Assembly: GCA_031285085.1 (NCBI GenBank)
Contig: JAITWW010000060.1
Location: 1 to 12,129, forward strand
Direction: 5' to 3'
DNA: 12,129 nucleotides
DNA from: Candidatus Methanofilum arcanum
Lineage (GTDB): Archaea > Halobacteriota > Methanomicrobia > Methanomicrobiales > Methanospirillaceae
Position 1 is the stretch's first letter. Each line of letters starts with the position of its first letter. Under the pieces are notes generated by a model. The model was given only the letters and a program-made list of their open reading frames with translations, was not told where the DNA came from and did no database searches. A program made the translations under genes and the position numbers. Shown here piece by piece: positions 1 through 7,793 of the stretch.

Positions 1-27
1 TATAATTTAAGTCAAAGTGAAACGCGT

Positions 28-53
28 AAAAAAGAGATAGTTTTCAATTGAAA
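28..53 (-). terminator. Probable terminator after mtd
   Basis: Just past the mtd stop, on the minus strand, lies the 12-nt palindrome TTTCAATTGAAA (42-53), followed by a run of six T residues (28-33). A T-tract is the main intrinsic termination signal in archaea. The palindrome gives only a short stem, so the T-run carries most of the weight. Confidence 0.45.
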
Positions 54-58
54 TATAC

Positions 59-901
59 TTACCAGGGCTTGGAGACGAGAGCAGTCTTCTCGACAATAGT
101 TCCATCTGCCTTGTGTGGCTTTCTGATAACACCATCAACTGCTTTCTCAAGCTCACGTGCTTCTTCACAGAGGAGCATTGCCTGGCGCATTACTTCGTGT
201 GCAGATGCAACGATTGGAGTGTAGTTCTCATGTCCCTTTGTCATGAAACAACCCTGTACATTGATGCCTGCAACAGATTCTGCCATCACATGTGCTGCAC
301 GTGCTTTTGCATATGCATATGAGTTTGTAAACTCGCCTGCAACAGCCTTGTCAGCGGTCATGACAATCTTTGGAAGAGCTAAGTCCTTGCCACTCTTACC
401 TGCTTTTACCTGATCAACAACCTCGTCAAGTGCGAGCTGGAGTTTTCTGAAGGCACCAGTCAGGGAAAGTACTTTTACAAGGTTTCCATTGTAGTCTGCC
501 ATCTCAATGGGGTCAAGGAATTCACGGCGTGCACCAATCATTGCGTCAGCCTTCATGATGATGTATCCAAACCCACTCTCCTTGAGTGCTGCAAAATCAT
601 CTTTCTTGTTAGTAATGTCATCGGTAATGACAACACATGGGATACCTGCTGCTGCAAGTGCTTCACGTGCGCCCTTTGGTCCTGGAAGAACACCATTTGG
701 TGAGACGATAACACAGAAGTCTGGTCCCCATGCTTTCATATTGTCAACAACGCGGTCGATATCCTCTGGTTGGAGTTTCGTACCACTGGTTGCCATGAAG
801 GTTATCATGTCTTCACGATCTGCACGCTCATCGAGGAGGAGTTCTGCCATTACGCCACTTGCAATATTTCCGAGTTTTGCGATTCCTACTTTAACTACCA
901 T
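59..901 (-). CDS. mtd: F420-dependent methylenetetrahydromethanopterin dehydrogenase
   Basis: This is the cytoplasmic enzyme of the CO2-to-methane pathway that reversibly reduces methenyl-H4MPT to methylene-H4MPT with reduced coenzyme F420. The 280-residue product has the family's usual length (about 275-282). Its N-terminus (VVKVGIAKLGNIASGVMAEL) and the next stretch with LLLDERADR, then DFCVIVSPNG and GPKGAREAL, are typical of Mtd. No transmembrane or signal segment is seen. The ATG start is supported by AGGTG five bases upstream. The gene stands alone: the next gene upstream on the same strand ends 222 bases away and has its own T-tract, so mtd probably has its own promoter, although I cannot place a convincing TATA box. 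It marks the host as a methanogen (F420-using archaeon). Family assignment is from recognition of the sequence, with high confidence. Confidence 0.95.
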   Translation of the reverse strand: MVVKVGIAKLGNIASGVMAELLLDERADREDMITFMATSGTKLQPEDIDRVVDNMKAWGPDFCVIVSPNGVLPGPKGAREALAAAGIPCVVITDDITNKKDDFAALKESGFGYIIMKADAMIGARREFLDPIEMADYNGNLVKVLSLTGAFRKLQLALDEVVDQVKAGKSGKDLALPKIVMTADKAVAGEFTNSYAYAKARAAHVMAESVAGINVQGCFMTKGHENYTPIVASAHEVMRQAMLLCEEARELEKAVDGVIRKPHKADGTIVEKTALVSKPW

Positions 902-1101
902 TGTTACACCTACTTTTGGTACACTTCAATTTTGATCTTCCATGGGATTAACGTTGTGAAATGCTTTGTCAAAAACCAAAATCATGAGTCACGAAAAAAC
1001 ATAGCAAAGAAGCCACATAATCATCTTTTGATTGAAATTACTCGCTCAATATGCAAAAAGGCAGAATTTTGGAAAAATGTAAGTTATTTTATGTTGAGTT
1101 G

Positions 1102-1107
1102 AAAAAA
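1102..1107 (-). terminator. T-tract after the helicase operon
   Basis: Six consecutive T residues on the minus strand, 17 bases past the helicase stop codon. This fits an archaeal T-tract terminator and separates the helicase operon from mtd. The rest of the spacer 902-1123 is AT-rich and must hold the mtd promoter; no other gene is seen in it. Confidence 0.4.
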
Positions 1108-1123
1108 TGTCAGATATCTACCC

Positions 1124-3145
1124 TTATTTTCTCTCTTTTTCATCCATTGTGCATTCTAATTCTGCAACAATATCTAAAGCATCATCTTTTTCGTTCACAA
1201 GGCGCGTGATCTCAAGTAATCTCTCAACACCAATAAAGTGCTCTGCCATTACTCTCCCCATCTCAGACAGCTCCACTTTATTACCATTGATGCACACGAA
1301 TCCTTCCAACCTCAAAAGATCCTCGACCGGTTGCACCTCTCCTACCATCGACTCTTCAATAATATGTATGACTCTCTGATCTCCTTTTGCAACAACTGCA
1401 TTTGCAGCATACACCTCAGAGCTCTGCTCAATTGAGTACACAGGTGCGACCTCCTCCATCTCACCCTTCAAAAGAAGCATTGCAACCTCCTCTTCGGTGA
1501 GGCGAGAGTCTCGATCATATGATCCTCCAACCTCTGCAAGAATCACAACCTTTCCCAAATCATGATAATCAGGGCGGCCTGCACGCCCTGACATCTGATA
1601 GAACTCCTGTACTGAAAGCCATGAGATACCCATTGCAAGGGAGTCGAAAATAACCTGAGACGCAGGAAAGTCAACACCAGCAGCAAGGGCAGCAGTTGTA
1701 ATAACCGCTTTGAGTTCCCCTTTTTCAAACTGATTCTCGATCGTTCTTCGCTCTTCTTGTGAAAGTCCGGCATGATATGGTGCAATACCATCTCCAAGCT
1801 TCTCAGCGATCTGATGACACCTTATTCGTGCATTTGTAAATACAATGGTCTGTCCATGAAATCCTTTTGATGAGATAGTCTTGTACTCTTTTGCAATCAG
1901 CTCCTTCTCAGTCTTGATCTTTTCCTTTCGTTCTACAAACATGAGATAGCGATCAAGTGAGACCGGTCTTTCATCATATCGCACAAGTTTTGCTTGGAGC
2001 TTTTTGGCGAGATGATTTGGAAGTCCAATCGTTGCACTGAGGTAGAGAAACTGTGCCTTTGGGGAAGAGTATTTCAAGCGTGAGATGAGGCCATCGAGGC
2101 GATGCCCTCGGTCTGAGTCCTCAAGCATCTGCACCTCATCGATAACGACCGTGCCAAGCGATGAGAGATTATCTCCATGCCGAAGGATCGTATCGATTCC
2201 TTCATATGTTGCAATAATGATATCTGCGCCTTTATCCCGATTTGCAATGTGTTTATTCTCTTTTACATGAATCCTGCTACGGCCGGTAATAATCGATATA
2301 GATGCAATATCCTTGTATTTTGCGCTGAATCGCTCATATTTTTGATATGCCAATGCAACCAATGACACTAAAAAGATCAGGCGGCCTCTTTTCTCAAGGA
2401 TGTTTTTCAGGCCTGCAAGCTCACCAATAAAGGTCTTTCCACTTGCGGTTGCAGAAACAATCAGCAGATCTTTTCCATATAAGAGCCCTGCTTCGACGGC
2501 AAGTTGCTGCACTGGCATTAATGATGTTACCTGTGATGCCTCAACAAATGGACGTGGAAGCGGGAGCTCGTCAATATGCATGGTATCAAGAACAGGATGT
2601 GCCTCAAGCCGATCATACAGTGTTTTTTCCATGCTCCAAGAATCTGGCTCGATCATGGCAAGCACGCGATCCACATCTCGATACTGCAGCAGGAGATCAT
2701 CAAGATGGCGAAGAGCATGACGCCCAACACGTCCCATATGTGCGAGCTCCCGACGAAGTTCCTTTTCTGCACAAGAAAGACAGATCTCTTCTTTTTCTCC
2801 GAATCGAACTCGATTTTCATCACTAATCTCTGTCAGAACATCATCCATCAGGCAGAACCTGCAGAGTGAAATAATGGTGTACCTGATCTGAAGATCTGCT
2901 AAAAATGACTCAAATGGCTTATCGTGAGAGACGAGGCTCACATGAGAACGTCGAAGATGGTTAATAAGTTCTTTTGAGGGTGCGTTTTTATATCGATTTG
3001 ATGTTCCATATCGAATGCGATAATGCATTGGACGATACCCTTGCGGCGTTTTTTCTATCTCAACGAGAACAACTGCACGGACAGAGCGTTCACTATAAAA
3101 AAGGATGCGATAATATCGCTTTGTCGGCTGAACAATGGCTCTCAT
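1124..3145 (-). CDS. Archaeal Ski2-like SF2 DEAD/DEAH-box helicase with N-terminal zinc ribbon
   Basis: Superfamily 2 ATP-dependent nucleic-acid helicase of 673 residues. The N-terminal ~200 residues lie outside the helicase core and contain a two-knuckle metal site, CRFC (95-98) and CLSC (122-125). The core then shows a Q-like motif (MPVQQ, ~210), Walker A SATASGKT (231-238), ATYEG (312-316), DEVQ box (336-339), SAT (370-372), YHAG (457-460), motif V TTAALAAGVDFPA (~483-495) and motif VI QMSGRAGRPD (517-526). The order and spacing resemble Ski2/Hel308-type enzymes, but the canonical long Hel308 C-terminal domains are lacking, so it is not called hel308. The ATG start follows the stop of the regulator gene by 5 bases, so it is the last gene of a three-gene unit with two DNA-binding regulators. 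Its substrate (RNA or DNA) cannot be read from sequence. I see no clear Shine-Dalgarno site; translational coupling is likely. Confidence 0.88.
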   Translation of the reverse strand: MRAIVQPTKRYYRILFYSERSVRAVVLVEIEKTPQGYRPMHYRIRYGTSNRYKNAPSKELINHLRRSHVSLVSHDKPFESFLADLQIRYTIISLCRFCLMDDVLTEISDENRVRFGEKEEICLSCAEKELRRELAHMGRVGRHALRHLDDLLLQYRDVDRVLAMIEPDSWSMEKTLYDRLEAHPVLDTMHIDELPLPRPFVEASQVTSLMPVQQLAVEAGLLYGKDLLIVSATASGKTFIGELAGLKNILEKRGRLIFLVSLVALAYQKYERFSAKYKDIASISIITGRSRIHVKENKHIANRDKGADIIIATYEGIDTILRHGDNLSSLGTVVIDEVQMLEDSDRGHRLDGLISRLKYSSPKAQFLYLSATIGLPNHLAKKLQAKLVRYDERPVSLDRYLMFVERKEKIKTEKELIAKEYKTISSKGFHGQTIVFTNARIRCHQIAEKLGDGIAPYHAGLSQEERRTIENQFEKGELKAVITTAALAAGVDFPASQVIFDSLAMGISWLSVQEFYQMSGRAGRPDYHDLGKVVILAEVGGSYDRDSRLTEEEVAMLLLKGEMEEVAPVYSIEQSSEVYAANAVVAKGDQRVIHIIEESMVGEVQPVEDLLRLEGFVCINGNKVELSEMGRVMAEHFIGVERLLEITRLVNEKDDALDIVAELECTMDEKERK

Positions 3146-3150
3146 TTCGG

Positions 3151-4083
3151 TTATGACACAACGAGATCAAAGATCTCATATGTGAGGCGTGCATCTTCAG
3201 CACGTTTTAAAAAATCAGTAAACGTGTCATCAGTAAGCACAATCACTGAACTGAGACCATGCAGTGCTGCTTCAATAACACCTTCCTGAGAACCATAATA
3301 GAGATCTGGAACACGATCGATATTGCCAAGTGCTACACTTGCTTCAATTCCAACTGCTCCAACAATATCTCCTGCTTCGACAACCGTTCGAAGCACGTCA
3401 TACTTAATATTGCGAGAACCCCCTCTTTGAACTCGAGGAATCTTGCAAACGCGAATAGCACCTTCTGAATGGGTGATAATGCCTGATAAGCGCGTCACAC
3501 CGACATCGTTTTTTGCACGTGCATCTGAAATGACGACTCCCATAGCAGATTGTTCATTTTTTCCTGCATAAAGAAGTCCATCTTTCATATACACTCCAAC
3601 ACTATCTCCTTGTCGAAGGTTCTCAGCAGCAAGTGCTGTCCAGATCGTAACTTGATGAATAATATTTTGCCTAATATGGCGAGCATACCCTTCAAGCTGC
3701 TCAGCATTTGCTAAAAGCCACTCCACACCCTCTCTTGTCAGCTCATATCGCCCTCTTCCTGCTGCAACGATATGCTTCTCTGCAAGAAGATCTTGCATAT
3801 ACCCAGATATTGACTGGGGAGTTACGCCGAGTAGCTCCGCAATCTCACGTTGGCGTATTGCAGGCTGGTGTTTTGCGATCTCCACCACGATCTGGAAACG
3901 AGAGACATCTTGCTTATTGCGCAAAATGGTATAACCAAGATCTGCAAGGCGTTCTGATTTTTGAGAACCTTGGACATACGTGATGGTTGGAGAGCCAGAT
4001 AGGCGCTCTGCTTCTCCATCTGATGGTTTCACTTTTTCACTCTCTTTTTTTGCTGTTCTGTTTTGTGTTTTATCTCTCTTCAA
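3151..4083 (-). CDS. Winged-helix (MarR-like) transcriptional regulator with uncharacterised C-terminal domain
   Basis: Predicted cytoplasmic DNA-binding protein, 310 residues as called. After a charged, Lys/Glu-rich and probably disordered N-terminus (1-30), a winged helix-turn-helix spans about 60-125: the recognition region REIAELLGVTPQSISGYMQD is followed by a wing (GRGRYELTREG). The remaining ~180 residues form a separate alpha/beta-looking domain with GDSVGVYMKDGLLYAG, GDIVGAVGIEASVALG and RVPDLYYGSQEGVIEAAL. It may be a ligand sensor; I do not recognise a characterised family for it. No ATG precedes the HTH in frame: the called start is TTG at 4083, and GTG at 4032 is an alternative. 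It overlaps the upstream regulator's stop by 14 nt and ends 5 nt before the helicase, so it is the middle gene of an operon. Confidence 0.8.
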   Translation of the reverse strand: MKRDKTQNRTAKKESEKVKPSDGEAERLSGSPTITYVQGSQKSERLADLGYTILRNKQDVSRFQIVVEIAKHQPAIRQREIAELLGVTPQSISGYMQDLLAEKHIVAAGRGRYELTREGVEWLLANAEQLEGYARHIRQNIIHQVTIWTALAAENLRQGDSVGVYMKDGLLYAGKNEQSAMGVVISDARAKNDVGVTRLSGIITHSEGAIRVCKIPRVQRGGSRNIKYDVLRTVVEAGDIVGAVGIEASVALGNIDRVPDLYYGSQEGVIEAALHGLSSVIVLTDDTFTDFLKRAEDARLTYEIFDLVVS

Positions 4084-4579
4084 TGCGCACCAGTCCCTGC
4101 CCCTTTACATCAAGATGAGGAATACGCTTTGATATGCTTCTAATATATGTTTGTGAAACACCTAATTTTCGTGCAAGATCTCCAATAGAACCAGATGAAT
4201 GGCTTAGTTCTTCTTCAAGCTGCTGTGCTGTATTACGAAGCTCTTCATCGTTTGATGTAGATATATATAAAATATCTGCAAGATCTGCAAAACTGCACTG
4301 AATGTTTGAGCGAAAACGTGTATATGTTGCCCGGTACTCTTTTTCTGGTTTTTTTCCAGGAGTTGGCATTCGCCACTGCTCATCGACAAGGCTGCCTTTT
4401 CGAAGAATTAACAAGCATTCTTCAACATCTTTTTCATTGTTTTTCTCGGCAAGCTCAGTTTTCGTCATCCAGTTCGCACTAAGAGAATCAAAGATTGTTT
4501 TATACGTTGTGTTATTAAAAATAACAAGAAGAGGAACAAGCTCGATAGGATCGTTTACAACTTTTATCTGCCCCAACAC
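4070..4579 (-). CDS. ArsR-like transcriptional regulator with two HTH segments
   Basis: Small predicted regulator of 169 residues. An N-terminal winged helix lies at about 22-90 (helices around TYKTIFDSLS and TKTELAEK, then VEECLLILRKGSLVDEQW and a wing rich in Lys/Pro). A second helix-turn-helix is near the C-terminus (GSIGDLARKLGVSQTYIRSI, 130-149). A helical linker with acidic, possibly coiled character (NTAQQLEEELSH) joins them. The start is GTG at 4579, with TTG at 4576 also possible; no in-frame ATG exists near the N-terminus and no clear Shine-Dalgarno site precedes it. It is the first gene of the unit with the MarR-like regulator and the helicase, and faces hypF across a divergent spacer. 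It could autoregulate the unit, but no operator is evident. The specific ligand or target is unknown. Confidence 0.75.
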   Translation of the reverse strand: MLGQIKVVNDPIELVPLLVIFNNTTYKTIFDSLSANWMTKTELAEKNNEKDVEECLLILRKGSLVDEQWRMPTPGKKPEKEYRATYTRFRSNIQCSFADLADILYISTSNDEELRNTAQQLEEELSHSSGSIGDLARKLGVSQTYIRSISKRIPHLDVKGQGLVRIEER

Positions 4580-4778
4580 GCTTCAAAACCCATATGTACT
4601 TGAACGTAATCCAGAATAAAGGTGCCTGAATGAGTACTAATATGACTAATTGTGTATGGGTAAAGTTATATGTTGAGAAATAAGGTGAATAAAACACATA
4701 CGGACCTTTGTTTTCCTTTTATCTGTCCCATTATAACTGATGGATGTGGAAAGAATATTTAGGCTGGTTTGGAACAAA
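4580..4778. promoter_or_regulatory. Divergent promoter region between the regulator/helicase operon and hypF
   Basis: AT-rich spacer with no coding potential. For hypF, AGTTATATG around 4666-4674 resembles an archaeal TATA box and would put transcription start near 4700. For the minus-strand operon, the minus-strand reading CTTTATTC near 4614-4621 is a possible TATA element about 35-40 bases before the GTG start. Both are weak matches; no inverted-repeat operator is obvious. Confidence 0.35.
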
Positions 4779-7061
4779 ATGGTTGCTGCAAATATTATTA
4801 TTTCCGGGATTGTACAAGGTGTTGGATTTCGTCCATTTGTCTATGCCCTGGCTCAGAAGCATGGGATCTTTGGGACGGTGCGAAATGTTGGATCAATGGT
4901 GGTGATTGATGCATATGCATGTTCCAAGGAAAGCGATGAAGTAAACGAAAAAAGATTACAACAGTTCATTGAGGAGGTTTCAATGGGAACTATTCATTCT
5001 GTTGTTGACTGCGTAACCGTAACTCACATAGAGGAAGATGGGATCTCTGTGTATCCAAGATCATTTTCTATCTCTCAAAGCAGCGTGGGAACTGGTGCAC
5101 GATCAGGTTTCATTCCTCCAGATATCGCAACCTGCCCAGATTGTCTTTTAGAGATATATGGAGATACCCGCTATGCTGGCTATTTTGCGACGACATGTGT
5201 AGATTGTGGGCCTCGGTACTCGGTTATCTCTGGTATGCCCTATGATCGCGTAGAAACTGCTATGAAGGCATTTCCTCTGTGTCCAATGTGTGAGGCTGAG
5301 TATCTTGATCCACATGCACGCAGGCATCATGCACAGAGTATCTCCTGCCCTGTCTGTGGGCCGCAGCTTTTTTTGCTCTCAGGAACTGGTGAAGTGATTG
5401 TTTCTTCTCATCCTATTGCAGAGACAGCAGCATTGCTTGATGCTGGAGCGATTGTTGCGATCCGTGGAAATGGGGGGTTTCATATCGCCTGTATTGAGGA
5501 GAAAGCTGATGAGTTGAAACGATGTCTTGGCCGCAGCACGCAAGCTCTTGCAATCATGGCAACTGAGTCTACGATTGAAACTCTTGCATATGTCTCTTCT
5601 GATGAATGGTCTCTTCTTCGCTCTCCTGCTGCTCCGATTGTGGTGCTTGTGCGCCGTGATCTTTCTCCTCGTCCAAGTACCATGCTGCATACGATTGGGT
5701 GCATGCTGCCGTACACCGGGCTTCATCATCTTCTCTTTTCACATCTCAAGCATCCATTTTTAATAATGACAAGCGCAAATGCCCCTGGAACGCCGATGGT
5801 AACTGAGAATAGTGACGCCATAAAACGTTTATCAGGTATTGTTACGCATATTTTGACACATAATAGAGATATTGTCAATCGATGTGATGATTCTGTTGTG
5901 CGTGATGGTTTTTTGCTTCGTCTGTCTCGGGGGTATGCCCCTTTTCGTGTGAAGACAAAGCTTGGTGATCAGGCAATTTTAGGGGTTGGGCCTGAGCTGA
6001 ATGCAAATGTGACAGTATATCAGCAGCAGTTTTGTGTGACCTCACCTCATATTGGCAATATCAGAAACCCTGAGACACTTTCTTACCATCGTGAAACCAT
6101 CGAACGCCTCTCAACCTTGCTTTCCTTCTCTCCAGACTGTGTTGCACATGATGCACATCCATCCTTTCTGACAACACGGTATGCAAAGGAACTGGCAAAA
6201 GAGTGTGATATCCCAGCCATTTCCGTGCAGCATCACCGTGCCCATATTATTGCAGCTGCTGGTCCTGATGCAATAGAGAAGGATTGTATCGTTGGTATTG
6301 CTCTTGATGGTACAGGATATGGTGATGATGGAACGGTCTGGGGTGGGGAGATTTTTTCTGGGCATATCCTTGATCTCAAGCGAGTTGGCCATCTTGAGCC
6401 CGTAATTCTTCCAGGAGGGGATCTTGCTTCGGAGTTTCCAGAGCGTCTCTTGTATGGGTTTTTACCAAGAGATCTTGTGCATGATCTCTTAATCGAACGT
6501 GGCTTTGCTGCACATGATCTCCTGCTGATTGAGAAGCAGATTGAACGAGGGATTAATGTTCCACGTTCATCAAGTGCAGGGCGAGTTCTTGATGCAGTAT
6601 CGGCACTTCTTGGTGTCTGTACTCATAAGACCTATGATGGAGAGCCTGCAATGAGGCTTGAGACACATGCATATGGAGCAAGATACCAGGATCTTGAGCT
6701 CCAATTTTCAAAAAAAGGAAAGTGCACCGAGCTCTTGACATCCTCTCTTCTCAATCAGGCATATACGATGTCCCGCTCTGGTATTTCCTCTCCTTCTATT
6801 GCGGCTTCTGTGCAGCACGCTCTTGCTTCTGGCATCTCTCACATCGCGACTCTGGCTGCTCACCAGGATGGGGCGACATCGGTGTATCTCTCTGGTGGTG
6901 TGTTTTACAACGCTGCTATACGTGAAGGAGTTATACGTGAACTCACTCACGCTGGGTTAGAGTGTGTGCTCAACCAGCAGTATCCACTTGGTGATGGGTG
7001 TATTAGTTATGGGCAGTGTGTGTATGCTGGGCTGCTTGGAAAGGAGGGGCTGTGGGAGTAA
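4779..7061 (+). CDS. hypF: [NiFe] hydrogenase maturation carbamoyltransferase HypF
   Basis: HypF makes the thiocarbamate on HypE from carbamoyl phosphate, the source of the cyanide ligands of the [NiFe] centre. Residue numbers here count from an upstream ATG at 4740. Domains run in the family order: acylphosphatase (SGIVQGVGFRPF, 22-33; Arg31 and Asn49 in VRNVG are the expected catalytic pair); two zinc fingers (CPDC 132-135 with CVDC 153-156; CPMC 181-184 with CPVC 203-206); YrdC-like domain (AIVAIRGNGGFHIAC, LPYTGLHHLLF, LIMTSAN); and a Kae1/carbamoyltransferase-like domain (DAHPSF 471-476, VQHHRAHI 496-503, ALDGTGYGDDGTVWGGE, LSGGVFYN 717-724, DGCISYGQ). From 4740 the product is 773 aa. 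I prefer ATG 4779 (760 aa) because the 13 extra residues precede the usual HypF start; both sites have poor Shine-Dalgarno sequences. No other hyp gene is adjacent. Confidence 0.93.
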   Translation: MVAANIIISGIVQGVGFRPFVYALAQKHGIFGTVRNVGSMVVIDAYACSKESDEVNEKRLQQFIEEVSMGTIHSVVDCVTVTHIEEDGISVYPRSFSISQSSVGTGARSGFIPPDIATCPDCLLEIYGDTRYAGYFATTCVDCGPRYSVISGMPYDRVETAMKAFPLCPMCEAEYLDPHARRHHAQSISCPVCGPQLFLLSGTGEVIVSSHPIAETAALLDAGAIVAIRGNGGFHIACIEEKADELKRCLGRSTQALAIMATESTIETLAYVSSDEWSLLRSPAAPIVVLVRRDLSPRPSTMLHTIGCMLPYTGLHHLLFSHLKHPFLIMTSANAPGTPMVTENSDAIKRLSGIVTHILTHNRDIVNRCDDSVVRDGFLLRLSRGYAPFRVKTKLGDQAILGVGPELNANVTVYQQQFCVTSPHIGNIRNPETLSYHRETIERLSTLLSFSPDCVAHDAHPSFLTTRYAKELAKECDIPAISVQHHRAHIIAAAGPDAIEKDCIVGIALDGTGYGDDGTVWGGEIFSGHILDLKRVGHLEPVILPGGDLASEFPERLLYGFLPRDLVHDLLIERGFAAHDLLLIEKQIERGINVPRSSSAGRVLDAVSALLGVCTHKTYDGEPAMRLETHAYGARYQDLELQFSKKGKCTELLTSSLLNQAYTMSRSGISSPSIAASVQHALASGISHIATLAAHQDGATSVYLSGGVFYNAAIREGVIRELTHAGLECVLNQQYPLGDGCISYGQCVYAGLLGKEGLWE

Positions 7062-7066
7062 GTCAA

Positions 7067-7109
7067 TTTTTATGTCGTTGGTTTGTGGGTGGTTATGCAA
7101 CCACCTATA
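7067..7109 (+). terminator. T-tract and hairpin after hypF
   Basis: Six bases past the hypF stop is a run of five T residues (7067-7071). It is followed by a hairpin with a perfect 7-bp stem, GGTGGTT (7088-7094) and AACCACC (7099-7105), around a 4-base loop ATGC. The stem can extend to 7084-7109 with G-U pairs. The hairpin is not followed by its own T-run, so it may be a 3' end stabiliser rather than the terminator. Confidence 0.4.
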
Positions 7110-7259
7110 CAAAATAACTGATATTTCATCGCAACTAAGTGAATTTGCCTCTATCGCTACATATGTTCTGCGCTGATATTCGTTTCACGTCGGTATTGCT
7201 GCTTCATATGTGCATTTTTAGAGTATCCGCATCTTCACTCAACATGCCATCTAACATAG

Positions 7260-7720
7260 GATATATTCAGTACACAATCCTTATTATATATTAAACATAC
7301 TTTATATCCAAAACGCCCTACCATTATTGCATTCTTAAACAACCTCGCTTCACATATATATAGGCAAAACAGGTATTCTGAAGCAGAATTACTTAATAAA
7401 AGGGCATTAATAATATTTGAAGAAGAGTTAGGGCCAAACTACCCTGAGACAGTTACGTGTTTACACAACCTTGCTGTAAATTTAGATAACCAAGATAAGT
7501 ATCTTGAAGCAGAACCACTCCATCAGAGGGTATTAGAAGTATTTGAAGACTTGCTAGGTCCAGAACACCCTGACACTGCTACAGTCCTGGACAGTCTTGC
7601 AAATAATTTAAATAGCCAAGGAAAGTATTCAGAAGCAGAAGCACTCTATAAGACGGCAGTAAAAATACGAAAAAAGGGTTAGAACCAAAACACCCCCACA
7701 CAGTGTCGATACATAATTAA
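7260..7720 (+). pseudogene. Degenerate tetratricopeptide-repeat (TPR) gene fragment
   Basis: Reading from 7260, an open frame without any start codon encodes kinesin-light-chain-type TPRs with an exact 126-nt (42-residue) period. Repeats begin at 7335 (LNNLA), 7461 (LHNLA) and 7587 (DSLA context). They carry the consensus elements YSEAELL, YLEAEPL and YSEAEAL, and GPNYPET and GPEHPDT. The frame stops at TAG 7680-7682. Shifting at the six-A run 7670-7675 (one base missing) restores the expected LEPKHPHT up to TAA 7718-7720, so the third repeat is frameshifted and also about one codon short. Upstream of 7335 the repeat is decayed, and a stop lies at 7257-7259. I read this as the surviving piece of a longer TPR protein, which would mediate protein-protein contacts. 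The missing start and the frameshift make function unlikely, unless a sequencing error caused the shift. Confidence 0.8.
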
Positions 7721-7793
7721 AGGGGTGAATTGGTGCGAAGCTTCTAACCCATCGTTTTTTTAATAGAGCTCTTGTAAAAATCGTTTGGAAAAT

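Larger units (their letters stand above)
7062..7793. other. Gene-poor interval between hypF and the XPB helicase
   Basis: Over 700 bases without an intact gene. Contents: the hypF T-tract and hairpin, about 150 AT-rich bases in which I see nothing, the TPR remnant (7260-7720), and a short spacer to the XPB stop. A 9-bp inverted repeat, GGGTTAGAA (7676-7684) and TTCTAACCC (7742-7750), spans the end of the remnant. No transposase, integrase or tRNA is seen, so the boundary of the bacterial-looking segment is not marked by a recognisable element. Confidence 0.6.

Noticed and set aside
507..935. Plus-strand 142-codon open frame over the mtd start region
   Set aside because: It lies antisense to the highly conserved mtd gene, has low-complexity Ser/Arg-rich content and no family resemblance; it is a shadow of mtd codon bias.
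2400..2869. Several overlapping plus-strand open frames inside the helicase gene
   Set aside because: All are antisense to conserved helicase motifs and overlap each other in different frames, with no recognisable protein features.
1124..3145. Call of Hel308 for the 673-aa helicase
   Set aside because: The core motifs are Ski2-like, but the N-terminal zinc-ribbon region and the short C-terminus do not match Hel308 architecture, so a neutral name is used.
7260..7720. Repeat block considered as a CRISPR array or tandem DNA repeat
   Set aside because: The 126-nt period is protein-level (42-residue TPR consensus) with diverged nucleotides and no spacer structure.
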